From: Streptomyces sp. NBC_01116
GTDB lineage: Bacteria > Actinomycetota > Actinomycetes > Streptomycetales > Streptomycetaceae
Length of the DNA: 64,000 bases
Direction: 5' to 3'
NCBI RefSeq assembly: GCF_041435495.1
Contig: NZ_CP108644.1
Span: 4,635,501 to 4,699,500, forward strand
Shown here: positions 26,331 to 35,309 of the stretch, in pieces
How positions within the stretch are numbered: the stretch's first letter is position 1
How the letters are laid out: the number at the start of each line of letters is the position of its first letter
Made by a program: the position numbers and the translations under genes
Notes under the pieces: generated by a model
What the model saw: only the letters and a program-made list of their open reading frames with translations
Database searches by the model: none
What the model was told of the DNA's origin: nothing

Positions 26331-26375
26331 AAAAGGGTGGGCGCCCCGGTCCAGGACCGGGGCGCCCACCCTTTT
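26331..26375. terminator. Strong bidirectional terminator
   Basis: A perfect 22-bp stem runs from AAAAGGGTGGGCGCCCCGG to its exact complement ending CACCCTTTT with a one-base centre. It carries A- and T-runs on both sides and lies between the convergent YqeY and PBP genes. Confidence 0.92.
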
Positions 26376-26399
26376 CCGCTGTACGGATACGCAGACGGG

Positions 26400-28637
26400 T
26401 CAGGGGCCGTTCTGGCCTCGTCCGCCACCACCCGGTCCGCCGATCACGCCGTCCGGGAGTTCGATGCCGGGGAACCGGTTGCCGTCGTCGCCGGGCTTCG
26501 CGTCCTCGCGGTCCTCGTCGTCGCGGTCGCGGTCCCGGTCGCCCTTCTCCTCGTCCTTCTTCTCCTTGCCCCGGGGTACGGCGACCGGGTTGAACCCGGG
26601 GGTCTCCGCCGCGTCCAGGGCGCCGGTCATCGCGATGCGCCAGATCGGACCGGGCAGGCAGCCGCCGCAGACCTTGTCGTAGTACTGGCCGCCGATGGTG
26701 ACACCGAACATCGAGCTCTTCTCGCCGACGTCGTCACCGACCCACACCGCGGTGGAGAGGTTCGGCGTGTACCCGACGAACCAGGCGTCCTTGCGGTCGT
26801 TGGTCGTACCGGTCTTGCCCGCGTTGTCCCGGTCGCTGAGTCCGGCCTGCGTACCGGTGCCGTCCTCCACGACGCCCTTGAGCATCTGGTTGATCGTGTC
26901 CGCGGTCTTCTCGCTCATCGCCCGCGAGCAGGACGTCTTCGGCACGGGGAGCTTCTTGTCCTGCGGGTCCTTGATGGACTCGATGGCGATCGGCGTGCAG
27001 AAGGTGCCCCGGTTGGCGAACGCGGCGTAGGCGCTGGCCATCGAGAGCGGGGTGCTCACCTCACTGCCCAGGGTGATCGAGGGGGCCTCGACGATCTTCT
27101 TGCCGTCGCCGCGCTCGTAGCCGACCTTCTTGGCCATCTCCACGGTCTCGCAGAGGCCGGCCTTCTGCTCCAGCAGCGCGAAGTAGGTGTTGATGGACTT
27201 GCCGAGCGCGCTCGTCATGTCCCAGGTGCCCTTTTCGGACTCCAGCTCGTTCTGCAGGGCCCAGTCCGCGTAGCCGGCCGGAGAGCCGGTGCAGTTCCGG
27301 AAGTCCCGCTCCTTGAGCGTCATCTTCCAGTCCGTCGAGAACGTCGTCGCCGGGCTGATGCCCTTCTCCAGCGCCGCGGCAGCGGTGAACGGCTTGAACG
27401 TCGAGCCGACCTGGAAGCCGTAGGTGCTGCCGCCCATCTTGTTGCTGACGGCGAGGTTCAGCACGGTCTCGTTCTGCTTCTGGTCCAGGCCGTACGGGCG
27501 GGACTGGCCCATGGAGAGGATCTTGCCGCTGCCCGGCTGGACCTGCACCACGGACGCCGCGAACTTGTCGTCCTTGTTGACCTTCGCGGTGGCGGCCTCG
27601 TTGGCGGCCTTCTGGGCGCGCGGGTCCAGCGTGGTCCGGATGGTCAGACCGCCGAGGTTCCAGAGCTTCGCCCGGTCCTCGTCGGTCTTGCCGAAGGCGG
27701 GGTCCGTGAGGATCGTCTTGCGGACGTAGTCGCAGAAGAAGCCGGAGCCGCTGACGGCGGTGATGCAGCCGTTCTTCGGCCGGGAGACCTTCAGCTTGAT
27801 GGGCGTCTCCATGGCCTTGTCGGCCTCGGCCTGCGTGATGCTCTTGACCGCGGCCATCCGTGCCAGCACGGTGTTGCGACGCTTGGTCGCCTCCTCCGTG
27901 TCGTTGACCGGGTCGTAGCGGCTCGGCGACTGGACGATGCCGGCGAGCAGCGCGGCCTCCTCCACGTCGAGATCCTTGGCGCGCTTGGAGAAGTAGCGCT
28001 GGGAGGCGGCCTCGACGCCGTACGCCTGCTGCCCGAAGAACGTGATGTTGAGGTAGTTCTCCAGGATCTTCTTCTTGCCGAGCTCCTCCTCGACCTGGAT
28101 CGCGTACTTCAGCTCGCGGACCTTGCGGCCGAGCGTCTGCTGCGTGGCCTCGGCGACCTTCTCCGGGTCGTCGCCCGCCTCCTCGACGAAGACGTTCTTC
28201 ACGTACTGCTGGGTGAGGGTCGACGCGCCCTGCGCCGCCCCGCCCGCCTGCACGTTGCGGTTCATCGCGCGGAGGATGCCCTTGAGGTCGACCGCGCCGT
28301 GCTCGTAGAAGCGGGAGTCCTCGATCGCGATGATCGCGGCCTGCATGTGCGGCGAGATGTCCTTGAGCGGGACGACCGTGCGGTCGCGGGAGTACACCGT
28401 GGCGATGGTGCCGCCGTCGCGGTCCTGGATCGTGGTCCGCTGGCTGAGCGGAGGAGTCTTGAGGTTGGAGGGGATCTCGTCGAATCCTTCGACCGTCCCC
28501 TTGGCGGCGAGCCCCAGCGCTCCGGCTGCGGGCAGCGCGATGCCTGCCAGGACAGCTCCGGAGAGCGCGGCGACACCGAGGAACTTGGCGGCCTGCTGGG
28601 TCGTGGTGAGACCCCCGCCCGAGCGCTTCTTTGGCAT
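26400..28637 (-). CDS. Class A penicillin-binding protein (transglycosylase/transpeptidase)
   Basis: This 745-residue bifunctional peptidoglycan synthase is anchored by one membrane helix at about residues 20-45. The GT51 domain (about 70-250) has EDSRFYEHGAVD with the catalytic Glu and QGASTLTQQYVKN. The transpeptidase domain (about 350-640) has the SxxK motif GSTFKP, the SxN motif KSINTY and KTGTTNDRKDAW. The tail is highly charged (KEKKDEEKGDRDRD) then Gly-rich. ATG 28637 begins the basic MPKKRSGGG cytosolic segment. In Streptomyces this gene sits beside wblA, as here. Confidence 0.95.
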   Translation of the reverse strand: MPKKRSGGGLTTTQQAAKFLGVAALSGAVLAGIALPAAGALGLAAKGTVEGFDEIPSNLKTPPLSQRTTIQDRDGGTIATVYSRDRTVVPLKDISPHMQAAIIAIEDSRFYEHGAVDLKGILRAMNRNVQAGGAAQGASTLTQQYVKNVFVEEAGDDPEKVAEATQQTLGRKVRELKYAIQVEEELGKKKILENYLNITFFGQQAYGVEAASQRYFSKRAKDLDVEEAALLAGIVQSPSRYDPVNDTEEATKRRNTVLARMAAVKSITQAEADKAMETPIKLKVSRPKNGCITAVSGSGFFCDYVRKTILTDPAFGKTDEDRAKLWNLGGLTIRTTLDPRAQKAANEAATAKVNKDDKFAASVVQVQPGSGKILSMGQSRPYGLDQKQNETVLNLAVSNKMGGSTYGFQVGSTFKPFTAAAALEKGISPATTFSTDWKMTLKERDFRNCTGSPAGYADWALQNELESEKGTWDMTSALGKSINTYFALLEQKAGLCETVEMAKKVGYERGDGKKIVEAPSITLGSEVSTPLSMASAYAAFANRGTFCTPIAIESIKDPQDKKLPVPKTSCSRAMSEKTADTINQMLKGVVEDGTGTQAGLSDRDNAGKTGTTNDRKDAWFVGYTPNLSTAVWVGDDVGEKSSMFGVTIGGQYYDKVCGGCLPGPIWRIAMTGALDAAETPGFNPVAVPRGKEKKDEEKGDRDRDRDDEDREDAKPGDDGNRFPGIELPDGVIGGPGGGGRGQNGP

Positions 28638-29411
28638 AGGGGGCAGCCTAATCCGTAGTGATGAAGGTGTCGCAGGAGCAGGGGCCTCTCGGAGCGTTCA
28701 GGTACCGGACCGTGACATCCGGGCCGGCCGAGCGCCTGCTCGGCGTCTGTCCGGCACCTGCTCGGCGTCTGTCCGGCACCTGTTCCGGACTTCCGTCGGA
28801 GGCGTGCCGGACTCCCGCTGGATGCCTGCCGAAGTTCCGCTGGACGCCTGCCGGACTCACCCCTGACGGCTGCCGGACTCACCCCTGACTCCCGCCGGGC
28901 GGACCGCCTCGGCCCTGTGGCGAGCGTCCCTGCGGCGAGCGGGTGCCGGGCATGGCGACACGGGCGCGGGCGCGGGGCGCCTACGTTCTCATTCGCCGGA
29001 CAGACGGACAGGCCTTGGCCTAAGCTGCTCTCAACTGTCACAGCAGACCGGTTCCGTATCAAGCCCCGTGCCATCCCATGCGCGTCTTCTGGTCATTCTT
29101 CGCCCGGTGGATGAGCATCCGCATTGTCCTTCACGTAGCCATCGAGGCGCTCCCGAAATCGCCGCGTATGTCACGGGAAGTCCCTTGCGACTTGAGTGCA
29201 CTGTCCCCTTTTCACGGAGATAGTCCTGCATGTCGTCGGCTCACTCCCCTGGGTGATCTGCCGCATACGCATAGTCCGTTCGGACCATTCAAGATTGGGC
29301 CCGAAGGGGGTGTTGTGCTGTTCCCACCTTCCGTAACGTCCTCAACTGGCAGCGGTGAATATGCCGCTACCGCCGTGGGGGAGCCTCGATTCGGGAGAGG
29401 ACGGCGCCGGC
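28638..29411. repeat. Long intergenic region with tandem repeats between PBP and wblA
   Basis: This 774-bp gap holds a perfect tandem pair of 22-bp units (28735-28756 and 28757-28778, starting CCTGCTCGGCG) and a 20-bp pair CTGCCGGACTCACCCCTGAC (28848-28867, 28870-28889). The stretch from about 29010 is AT-richer and probably carries the wblA promoters and a long leader. No gene is recognised. An in-frame extension of wblA to GTG 29355 is possible. Confidence 0.55.
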
Positions 29412-29762
29412 ATGGGCTGGGTAACCGACTGGAGTGCGCAGGCAGCCTGCCGCACTACCGATCCGGATGAACTGTTCGTACAAGGGGCAGCGCAGAACAG
29501 GGCCAAGGCGGTGTGCACCGGATGTCCGGTGCGGACCGAGTGCCTGGCCGATGCGCTCGACAATCGCGTCGAATTCGGCGTGTGGGGTGGAATGACGGAG
29601 CGGGAGCGCCGCGCACTGCTGCGGCGCCGGCCGACCGTCACGTCCTGGCGTCGACTGCTGGAGACCGCACGCAGCGAGTACGAGCGGTCCACCGGCATTC
29701 TGCCCGGAGTCATCGGGCTGGAGGACGAGGAACTGCACGAGACGTACGCGGCCGTCGGCTAA
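29412..29762 (+). CDS. wblA: WhiB-like Fe-S regulator WblA
   Basis: The 116-residue WhiB-like protein matches what I know of Streptomyces WblA, a pleiotropic control protein for sporulation and antibiotic production. It binds a [4Fe-4S] cluster through Cys13 of QAAC and the CTGCPVRTEC cysteines. The GVWGG turn and the basic RERRALLRRRP segment form the DNA or sigma contact region. ATG 29412 has GGAGAGG about 10 bases upstream; an alternative GTG at 29355 would add 19 residues. The flanking PBP and arsA-like genes are the usual WblA neighbours. The stop codon is shared with a palindromic element. Confidence 0.9.
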   Translation: MGWVTDWSAQAACRTTDPDELFVQGAAQNRAKAVCTGCPVRTECLADALDNRVEFGVWGGMTERERRALLRRRPTVTSWRRLLETARSEYERSTGILPGVIGLEDEELHETYAAVG

Positions 29763-29924
29763 GGGCTGTCCCGCACTTCCCGGCGGGCGCGCGATGACAG
29801 CTACGGCACCTCGCCGCGTTGTCGGAACATCCCCATACATCCAGTATGTGGACGTCCCTCCGCCGTGCGATGCACCGCGTCTGACGCCGCGCGCCGATCC
29901 ACCGGGAATCACGGGACAGCCCTT
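29761..29924. repeat. 164-bp imperfect palindrome, MITE-like element
   Basis: The ends are perfect 13-bp inverted repeats (AAGGGCTGTCCCG at 29761-29773, CGGGACAGCCCTT at 29912-29924). Much of each half is complementary to the other, with a central CATAC-N5-GTATG. The terminal sequence resembles that of Streptomyces IS5-type insertion sequences, so this may be a non-autonomous miniature element, which would fold into a long hairpin in RNA. Its first bases complete the wblA stop codon. Not enough of the element is coding to suggest a gene. Confidence 0.7.
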
Positions 29925-29978
29925 GGGCGTCGGCACCGCTGAGCCGGCCCGTGCGTCATCGGGCCCGGCGGGTGGTGT

Positions 29979-31466
29979 CTACGCCGCTCCGGCAGGGGTC
30001 GGAGCGGAGCCGTCCGCCAGGCGGTCACCGATGGCCCGGAGTCCGTTCAGGTCGTGTACGTCGCCGGGCAGCGCTGCCACGGCCGTCACCGGCACCTCGG
30101 GGTGCAGCTCGGTGAAGCGGTCGCGGGTGCGGTGCTCGCGGGCGACGACCTGCATACGCTCGGCGTGCAGCCGCAGCAGACCTGCCGTCAGTTCCTCGAC
30201 GCCCACGGCCTCGTCGGTGGTCGCGCCGACGGCGTCGGCCGCCTCCGCGGGGCTCGTCGCGTCGTCAGGGGTGGTCGCGGGTGTCGCGATGTTCTGGTGG
30301 GGCGGCTCGTTCTCCGTCGTGTCCTGGTGCTCGGCTGCGGGCTCGGGGCCGGACGCCTGCCCTGCCTCGGGGGAGAGGGGCGGCTCGGTCGGTCCGGAAG
30401 CGGTGACCGCCGGGTCGTGGGCTTCCTGGTCACCAAAGCCAGCTTTCCCGGCCCTCTGATCCACAATGCGGGTGTCGTCAAGATTTTCCGTGCGGGCGTC
30501 GTCAAGGTTTTCCGCGGCCGCCAGTGCCTGCTCGGCGGAGAGCCGCGAAGCCTCGCTGCCGTGCACGCGGTTGAGGACCAGGCCGGCCAGCGGCATCTTC
30601 TCGGCGGCCAGCCGCTCCACGAAGTAGGCGGCCTCGCGCAGCGCGTCCTGCTCCGGCGTCGCCACCACGAGAAAGGCCGTGCCCGGCGCCTGGAGCAGCT
30701 TGTACGTGGCGTCCGCGCGGCTGCGGAAGCCGCCGAACATGGTGTCCATCGCCGCGACGAACGTCTGCACGTCCCGCAGGAACTGACCCCCGAGCAGCTT
30801 GCCCAGCGTTCCGCTCATCATCGACATACCGACGTTGAGGAACTTCATCCCGGCCCGGCCGCCCACCTTCGCGGGCGCCATCAGCAGCCGGATGAACTTC
30901 CCGTCGAGGAACGACCCGAGCCGCTTAGGCGCGTCCAGGAAGTCCAGCGCGGAACGCGAGGGAGGCGTGTCGACGATGATCAGGTCCCACTCGTCGCGCG
31001 CCCGCAACTGCCCGAGCTTCTCCATCGCCATGTACTCCTGCGTACCGGCGAACCCGGCGGACAGGGACTGGTAGAAGGGGTTCTCCAGGATCGCCCGGGC
31101 ACGTTCGGCGTCCGCGTGCGCCTCGACGGTCTCGTCGAAGGTCCGCTTCATGTCCAGCATCATGGCGTGCAGCTCGCCCTCGCCGTCGATGCCGTCGACC
31201 CGCCTCGGCACGTTGTCCAGCCGGTCGATGCCCATGGACTGGGCGAGCCGGCGGGCCGGGTCGATGGTGAGGACGACGACCTTCCGGCCGCGCTCGGCGG
31301 CCCGTACGCCGAGGGCGGCGGCGGTCGTGGTCTTGCCGACCCCGCCGGAGCCGCAGCACACGACGATCCGGATGCCCGGGTCGTCCAGCAGCGCGTCCGT
31401 GTCCAGCCCCGCCACGGACGGGTCCCCACCGGCCGTGTCCGCCGTGTCCGCCGTGTCCGCCGTCAT
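29979..31466 (-). CDS. ArsA/Get3-like ATPase, second of a pair
   Basis: The 495-residue P-loop ATPase has the deviant Walker A GSGGVGKTTTAAAL near residues 40-55, LTIDPARRLAQSMGI, and the switch DTPPSRSALDFLDAP. The core is ArsA/Get3-like, but no arsenite-binding Cys set is evident. Residues about 325-420 are a low-complexity Pro/Thr/Ala/Glu insert that interrupts the fold. A C-terminal helix pair HAERMQVVAREHRTRDRF follows. It overlaps the upstream ArsA-like gene by ATGA, so the two probably form one heterodimeric complex. The function is unknown in Streptomyces. Confidence 0.9.
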   Translation of the reverse strand: MTADTADTADTAGGDPSVAGLDTDALLDDPGIRIVVCCGSGGVGKTTTAAALGVRAAERGRKVVVLTIDPARRLAQSMGIDRLDNVPRRVDGIDGEGELHAMMLDMKRTFDETVEAHADAERARAILENPFYQSLSAGFAGTQEYMAMEKLGQLRARDEWDLIIVDTPPSRSALDFLDAPKRLGSFLDGKFIRLLMAPAKVGGRAGMKFLNVGMSMMSGTLGKLLGGQFLRDVQTFVAAMDTMFGGFRSRADATYKLLQAPGTAFLVVATPEQDALREAAYFVERLAAEKMPLAGLVLNRVHGSEASRLSAEQALAAAENLDDARTENLDDTRIVDQRAGKAGFGDQEAHDPAVTASGPTEPPLSPEAGQASGPEPAAEHQDTTENEPPHQNIATPATTPDDATSPAEAADAVGATTDEAVGVEELTAGLLRLHAERMQVVAREHRTRDRFTELHPEVPVTAVAALPGDVHDLNGLRAIGDRLADGSAPTPAGAA

Positions 31467-32437
31467 GCGTCTCCCTCTTCCCCCGCGCCCTGCTTACGGA
31501 GCTCCGTGGCCAGGTCGTGCAGCGCGGTGAGGTCCACCCCGTCGCCGATCAGCGGCAGCTCCGCCGTCGGCAGCCCGAGACCGGCCAGCACCGCGCGCTG
31601 CTCCCGCTCCAGGCCGACCCGCTCGGCGTGCTCGGCCGCCTGCTCGACCAGGGGCCGCACGAGCGCGGTGGAGCCGGTCACTCCGGCCCGGGTCAGCGCC
31701 TTGGCGATCTCCTTGCGGCGGCCGCCCGCGGCGGTGCGCAGGGCGTCCTCGTCGAGCAGATGCGGGCGGACCATGTTCACGAACACGCTGCCCACGGGCA
31801 GTTCGGCGGCGCGCAGCTCGGCGATGCCGTCCGCGGTCTCCTGGACCGGCATCTCCTCCAGGAGGGTCACCAGATGGACCGCGGTCTGCGGGGACTTCAG
31901 GACCCGCATCACGGCCTGGGCCTGGTTGTGTATGGGGCCGATCCTGGCCAGCCCGGCGACCTCGTCGTTGACGTTCAGGAAGCGGGTGATCCGGCCGGTC
32001 GGCGGGGCGTCCATGATCACGTGGTCGTAGACGAACCGGCCCTGCTTGTCCTTGCGGCGTACGGCTTCGCACGCCTTGCCGGTCAGCAGGACGTCCCGGA
32101 CGCCGGGCGCGATGGTGGTGGCGAAGTCGATCGCGCCGAGCTTCTTCAGCGCCCGGCCCGCGCTGCCGAGCTTGTAGAACATCTGGAGGTAGTCGAGGAG
32201 CGCGCGTTCGGCGTCGATCGCCAGCGCGTACACCTCGCCGCCGCCCGGCGCGACGGCGATCTTGCGCTCCTCGTAGGGGAGCGCGTCGGAACCGAAGAGC
32301 TGGGCGATGCCCTGCCTGCCCTCGACCTCGACGAGAAGAGTGCGCCTGCCCTCGGTCGCGAGGGCGAGCGCGAGGGCGGCGGCGACCGTGGTCTTACCGG
32401 TGCCGCCCTTGCCGCTGACGACCTGGAACCTGCTCAC
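31463..32437 (-). CDS. ArsA/Get3-like ATPase, first of a pair
   Basis: This 324-residue ATPase has Walker A GKGGTGKTTVAAALALALAT at residues 9-28, a switch motif DAPPTGRITRFLNV and a helical DPLVEQAAEHAERVGLEREQ-like region near the C-terminus. The family binds tail-anchored or metal substrates, but no Cys pair for metalloids is present. GTG 32437 starts an operon with the second ATPase (4-base overlap). It is divergent from the DUF4177 gene 72 bp away. Confidence 0.9.
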   Translation of the reverse strand: MSRFQVVSGKGGTGKTTVAAALALALATEGRRTLLVEVEGRQGIAQLFGSDALPYEERKIAVAPGGGEVYALAIDAERALLDYLQMFYKLGSAGRALKKLGAIDFATTIAPGVRDVLLTGKACEAVRRKDKQGRFVYDHVIMDAPPTGRITRFLNVNDEVAGLARIGPIHNQAQAVMRVLKSPQTAVHLVTLLEEMPVQETADGIAELRAAELPVGSVFVNMVRPHLLDEDALRTAAGGRRKEIAKALTRAGVTGSTALVRPLVEQAAEHAERVGLEREQRAVLAGLGLPTAELPLIGDGVDLTALHDLATELRKQGAGEEGDA

Positions 32438-32509
32438 GTATTCGAGCCTAACCAGTCCGGCCCCGGCCTACGCACGGGACCGTACGTGCCAGGCGTTACA
32501 GTCGGGCCC

Positions 32510-32668
32510 ATGACCAAGTGGGAATACGCGACCGTGCCGCTTCTCGTGCACGCGACCAAGCAGATTCTGGACACCTGGGGCGAGGACGGCTGGGAGCTGG
32601 TCCAGGTCGTTCCCGGCCCGAACAACCCCGAGCAGCTCGTGGCCTACCTGAAGCGGGAGAAGTCGTAG
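32510..32668 (+). CDS. DUF4177-family small protein
   Basis: A 52-residue protein of the DUF4177 type: KWEYATVPLL, then LDTWGEDGWELVQVVPGP, the WELV core typical of the family, and a closing LVAYLKRE strand. Its TAG overlaps the following GTG by one base, so it is translationally coupled to the RidA-like gene. The function is unknown. Confidence 0.85.
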   Translation: MTKWEYATVPLLVHATKQILDTWGEDGWELVQVVPGPNNPEQLVAYLKREKS

Positions 32669-33138
32669 TGGCGGGCGCCGTCGAGGCGCGGCTCGCCGAG
32701 CTCGGCCTGACCCTCCCCGCCGTCGTGCCGCCGCTGGCCTCGTACCAGCCGGCCGTGCGGTCCGGGGTGTACGTGTACACCTCCGGCCAGCTGCCGATGG
32801 TGGACGGCAAGCTCGCCGTCACCGGCAAGGTCGGCGCCGAGGTCACGCCGGACGAGGCGAAGGAGCTCGCGAAGACCTGCGCGCTCAACGCCCTGGCCGC
32901 CGTGAAGTCGGTCGCCGGCGACCTGGACCGGATCAAGCGCGTCGTGAAGGTCGTGGGCTTCGTCGCCTCGGCCTCCGACTTCACCGGCCAGCCCGCCGTG
33001 ATCAACGGCGCCAGCGAGCTGCTGGGCGCGGTCCTCGGCGACAGGGGCGTGCACGCCCGCAGCGCCGTGGGCGTCGCGGTGCTGCCGCTGGACGCACCGG
33101 TCGAGGTCGAGGTCCAGGTGGAGCTCGACGACGCCTGA
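32668..33138 (+). CDS. RidA-family (YjgF/YER057c) protein
   Basis: This 156-residue member of the RidA/Rid family is of the longer type with an N-terminal VEARLAELGLTLPAVVPPL strand. SGQLPMVDGKLAVTGKVGAE and the closing ARSAVGVAVLPLDAPVEVEV are conserved. RidA proteins hydrolyse reactive enamine/imine intermediates; the Arg that binds the substrate carboxylate is the Arg of HARSAVG. The GTG overlaps the DUF4177 stop. It is cytosolic. Confidence 0.9.
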   Translation: MAGAVEARLAELGLTLPAVVPPLASYQPAVRSGVYVYTSGQLPMVDGKLAVTGKVGAEVTPDEAKELAKTCALNALAAVKSVAGDLDRIKRVVKVVGFVASASDFTGQPAVINGASELLGAVLGDRGVHARSAVGVAVLPLDAPVEVEVQVELDDA

Positions 33139-33209
33139 GCATCCCTCTCCCGCTCCGCCTTCCGATCCCGTCCGGTCCCCGCGACCGGGCGGGATCGTTC
33201 GCGTACCGG

Positions 33210-33352
33210 GACCGTTCGGGTCCGGGGATCGTTCGGGTCCGGGGCATGGCGGGCGGGCATGTACGGGGCATGGCGGGCATGTGCGGGGCATTGACGGGCA
33301 TGTACGGCGCATGACGAGCGTGTACGGGGCATGGCGTGGCGCGTACGGGGCG
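33210..33352. repeat. Degenerate G-rich repeats upstream of NUDIX gene
   Basis: Two copies of CGTTCGGGTCCGGGG (about 33213-33244) precede four to five variants of CATGTACGGGGCATGGCG (about 33245-33350). Together they fill most of the 279-bp gap between the RidA and NUDIX genes. The pattern looks like slippage expansion. No gene is seen. Confidence 0.65.
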
Positions 33353-33417
33353 TGTCGGGTCATCGCGACGATCAGGGACCTCTCGAACATCGGCGCGGTT
33401 CCGGATAGCCTCCGGCC

Positions 33418-34374
33418 ATGTCCCAAGGTCAGTGGTACCCCCCGGAATGGCCCGACCGGATCAGGGCCCTCGCCGCCGGTGAGCTGACGGCCGTGGCACC
33501 CCGGCGGGCCGCCACCGTGATGCTGCTCCGCGATCCCGGCGGGCCCGAGGCGGGCGCGACGGGCGGCGATCGGAGCGGGACGGGCGGCGATCCGGGTCGG
33601 ACGGGCGGCGCGCCCGATGGCCCTGTCGTGCACATGCTTCGCCGCCGGACCTCCATGGCGTTCGCCGGAGGCGCGTACGCCTATCCGGGTGGCGGTGTGG
33701 ATCCGCGCGACGACGACCGGCTGATCGGGTGGGCCGGACCCCCGTTGGAGCACTGGGCCGCCCGGCTCGGCGTGGCGACGGTCACCGAGGCGCAGGCCAT
33801 CGTCTGCGCGGCGGTGCGCGAGATGTTCGAGGAGGCGGGCGTTCTCCTCGCCGGGCCGACCGCCCGGGCCGTGGTCGGCGACACGACCGGGGACCACTGG
33901 GAGGCCGACCGGGAGGCGCTGGTCGCCCGGGAGCTGTCCTTCGCGGAGTTCCTGGACCGGCGCGGCCTGGTGCTGCGCTCGGACCTGCTGGGCGCCTGGG
34001 CGCGCTGGATCACGCCGGAGTTCGAACCGCGCCGGTACGACACCTGGTTCTTCGTCGCCGCGCTCCCCGAGGGCCAGCGCACCCGGGACGTCTCCACGGA
34101 GGCCGACCGCACGGTGTGGATCGCCCCCGCCGAGGCGGCCCGCCGCTACGACCGGGGCGAGCTGCTGATGATGCCGCCCACCGTGACCACGCTGCGGGCC
34201 CTCGCGCCGTACAGGACGGCCGCCGAGGCGCTCGGGGCGGCCGACGGGCAGGACATGGCCCCGGTCCTCGCGCAGGCCCGTCTGGAGGGCGGTGAGCTGG
34301 TGCTGAGCTGGCCGGGGCACGACGAGTTCACCAAGCACGTGCCCGCGACGGGCCCGGGAGGCGGTCGAGCGTGA
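33418..34374 (+). CDS. NUDIX hydrolase (NUDT7/8/19-like)
   Basis: The 318-residue protein has a NUDIX box with a long insert: YPGGGVDPRDDDR near residue 85, and the catalytic helix AAVREMFEEAGVLL near residues 134-147. It is similar in plan to NUDT19-type CoA/acyl-CoA diphosphatases. Residues about 38-70 are a Gly/Asp/Thr-rich insert. The gene end overlaps the MBL gene start by GTGA, so the two are co-translated. The substrate is unknown. Confidence 0.85.
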   Translation: MSQGQWYPPEWPDRIRALAAGELTAVAPRRAATVMLLRDPGGPEAGATGGDRSGTGGDPGRTGGAPDGPVVHMLRRRTSMAFAGGAYAYPGGGVDPRDDDRLIGWAGPPLEHWAARLGVATVTEAQAIVCAAVREMFEEAGVLLAGPTARAVVGDTTGDHWEADREALVARELSFAEFLDRRGLVLRSDLLGAWARWITPEFEPRRYDTWFFVAALPEGQRTRDVSTEADRTVWIAPAEAARRYDRGELLMMPPTVTTLRALAPYRTAAEALGAADGQDMAPVLAQARLEGGELVLSWPGHDEFTKHVPATGPGGGRA

Positions 34375-35207
34375 GCGACGCAGCGGCCCTGCCCGGACAG
34401 CCGCGCGGAACCGTGGCCTCCGGCCCCGCGACCGCCCGTACGGTCAACATCCTCGCGCCCAATCCGTCCGCGATGACGCTCGACGGGACGAACACCTGGA
34501 TCGTGGCCGAGCCCGGCTCCGATCTCGCGGTCGTCATCGATCCCGGGCCGCTCGACGACGTCCACCTGCGGGCCGTGATCGAGGCGGTGGAGCGGTCCGG
34601 GCGGCGCGTGGGACTCACGCTGCTCACCCACGGCCACCCCGACCACGCGGAGGGCGCGGGCCGGTTCGCGGAGTTGACGGGGACGAAGGTGCGGGCCCTG
34701 GACGCGGCGCTGCGGCTGGGCGACGAGGGCCTCGGGGCGGGCGACGTGATCACCACCGGCGGCCTGGAGCTGCGGGTCGTGCCGACGCCCGGGCACACCG
34801 CGGACTCGCTCTCGTTCCATCTGCCCGCCGACCGGGCGGTGCTGACGGGCGACACGATCCTCGGCCGCGGTACGACGGTGGTCGCGCACCCGGACGGGCG
34901 GCTCGGCGACTACCTGGACTCGCTCAGGCGGCTGCGGTCGCTGACGGTCGACGACGGCGTCCACACGGTGCTGCCGGGCCACGGCCCGGTGCTGGAGGAC
35001 GCGCAGGGGGCGGTGGAGTTCTACCTGGCCCACCGCGCGCACCGCCTCGCCCAGGTGGAGACGGCGGTGGAGGCCGGGCACCGTACGCCGTCGGAGGTGG
35101 TGGCGACGGTGTACGCCGACGTGGACCGCTCCCTGTGGCCGGCCGCCGAGCTGTCGGTGCGGGCGCAGCTGGAGTACCTGACCGAGCACGGGCTGATCCA
35201 GAGCTGA
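34371..35207 (+). CDS. Metallo-beta-lactamase-fold hydrolase (LACTB2-like)
   Basis: The 278-residue protein has the zinc motif LTHGHPDHAEGAG (HxHxDH), a further His in PTPGHTADS, Asp in LTGDTILG and the last His in VLPGHGPV. All binuclear zinc ligands are present. The C-terminal winged-helix-like part (about 215-278) is usual for LACTB2-type enzymes. It overlaps the NUDIX gene by 4 bases. It is a cytosolic hydrolase of unknown substrate; RNA or thioester cleavage is possible by family. Confidence 0.9.
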   Translation: MSDAAALPGQPRGTVASGPATARTVNILAPNPSAMTLDGTNTWIVAEPGSDLAVVIDPGPLDDVHLRAVIEAVERSGRRVGLTLLTHGHPDHAEGAGRFAELTGTKVRALDAALRLGDEGLGAGDVITTGGLELRVVPTPGHTADSLSFHLPADRAVLTGDTILGRGTTVVAHPDGRLGDYLDSLRRLRSLTVDDGVHTVLPGHGPVLEDAQGAVEFYLAHRAHRLAQVETAVEAGHRTPSEVVATVYADVDRSLWPAAELSVRAQLEYLTEHGLIQS

Positions 35208-35222
35208 CGGGGTCCGCGCGCG

Positions 35223-35294
35223 GCGAAGGGCCCCGCCGACGGACGTGACGGAGTGCGTGCTCCGCTACGTGCCCAGGTCGGCGGGGCCCTTCGC
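35223..35294. terminator. Bidirectional terminator between MBL and crp genes
   Basis: GCGAAGGGCCCCGCCGAC (35223-35240) is the exact complement of the arm at 35277-35294. The 36-base interior can form an additional small stem. It lies between convergent genes. Confidence 0.85.
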
Positions 35295-35309
35295 GTACGG
35301 GATCCGGGG

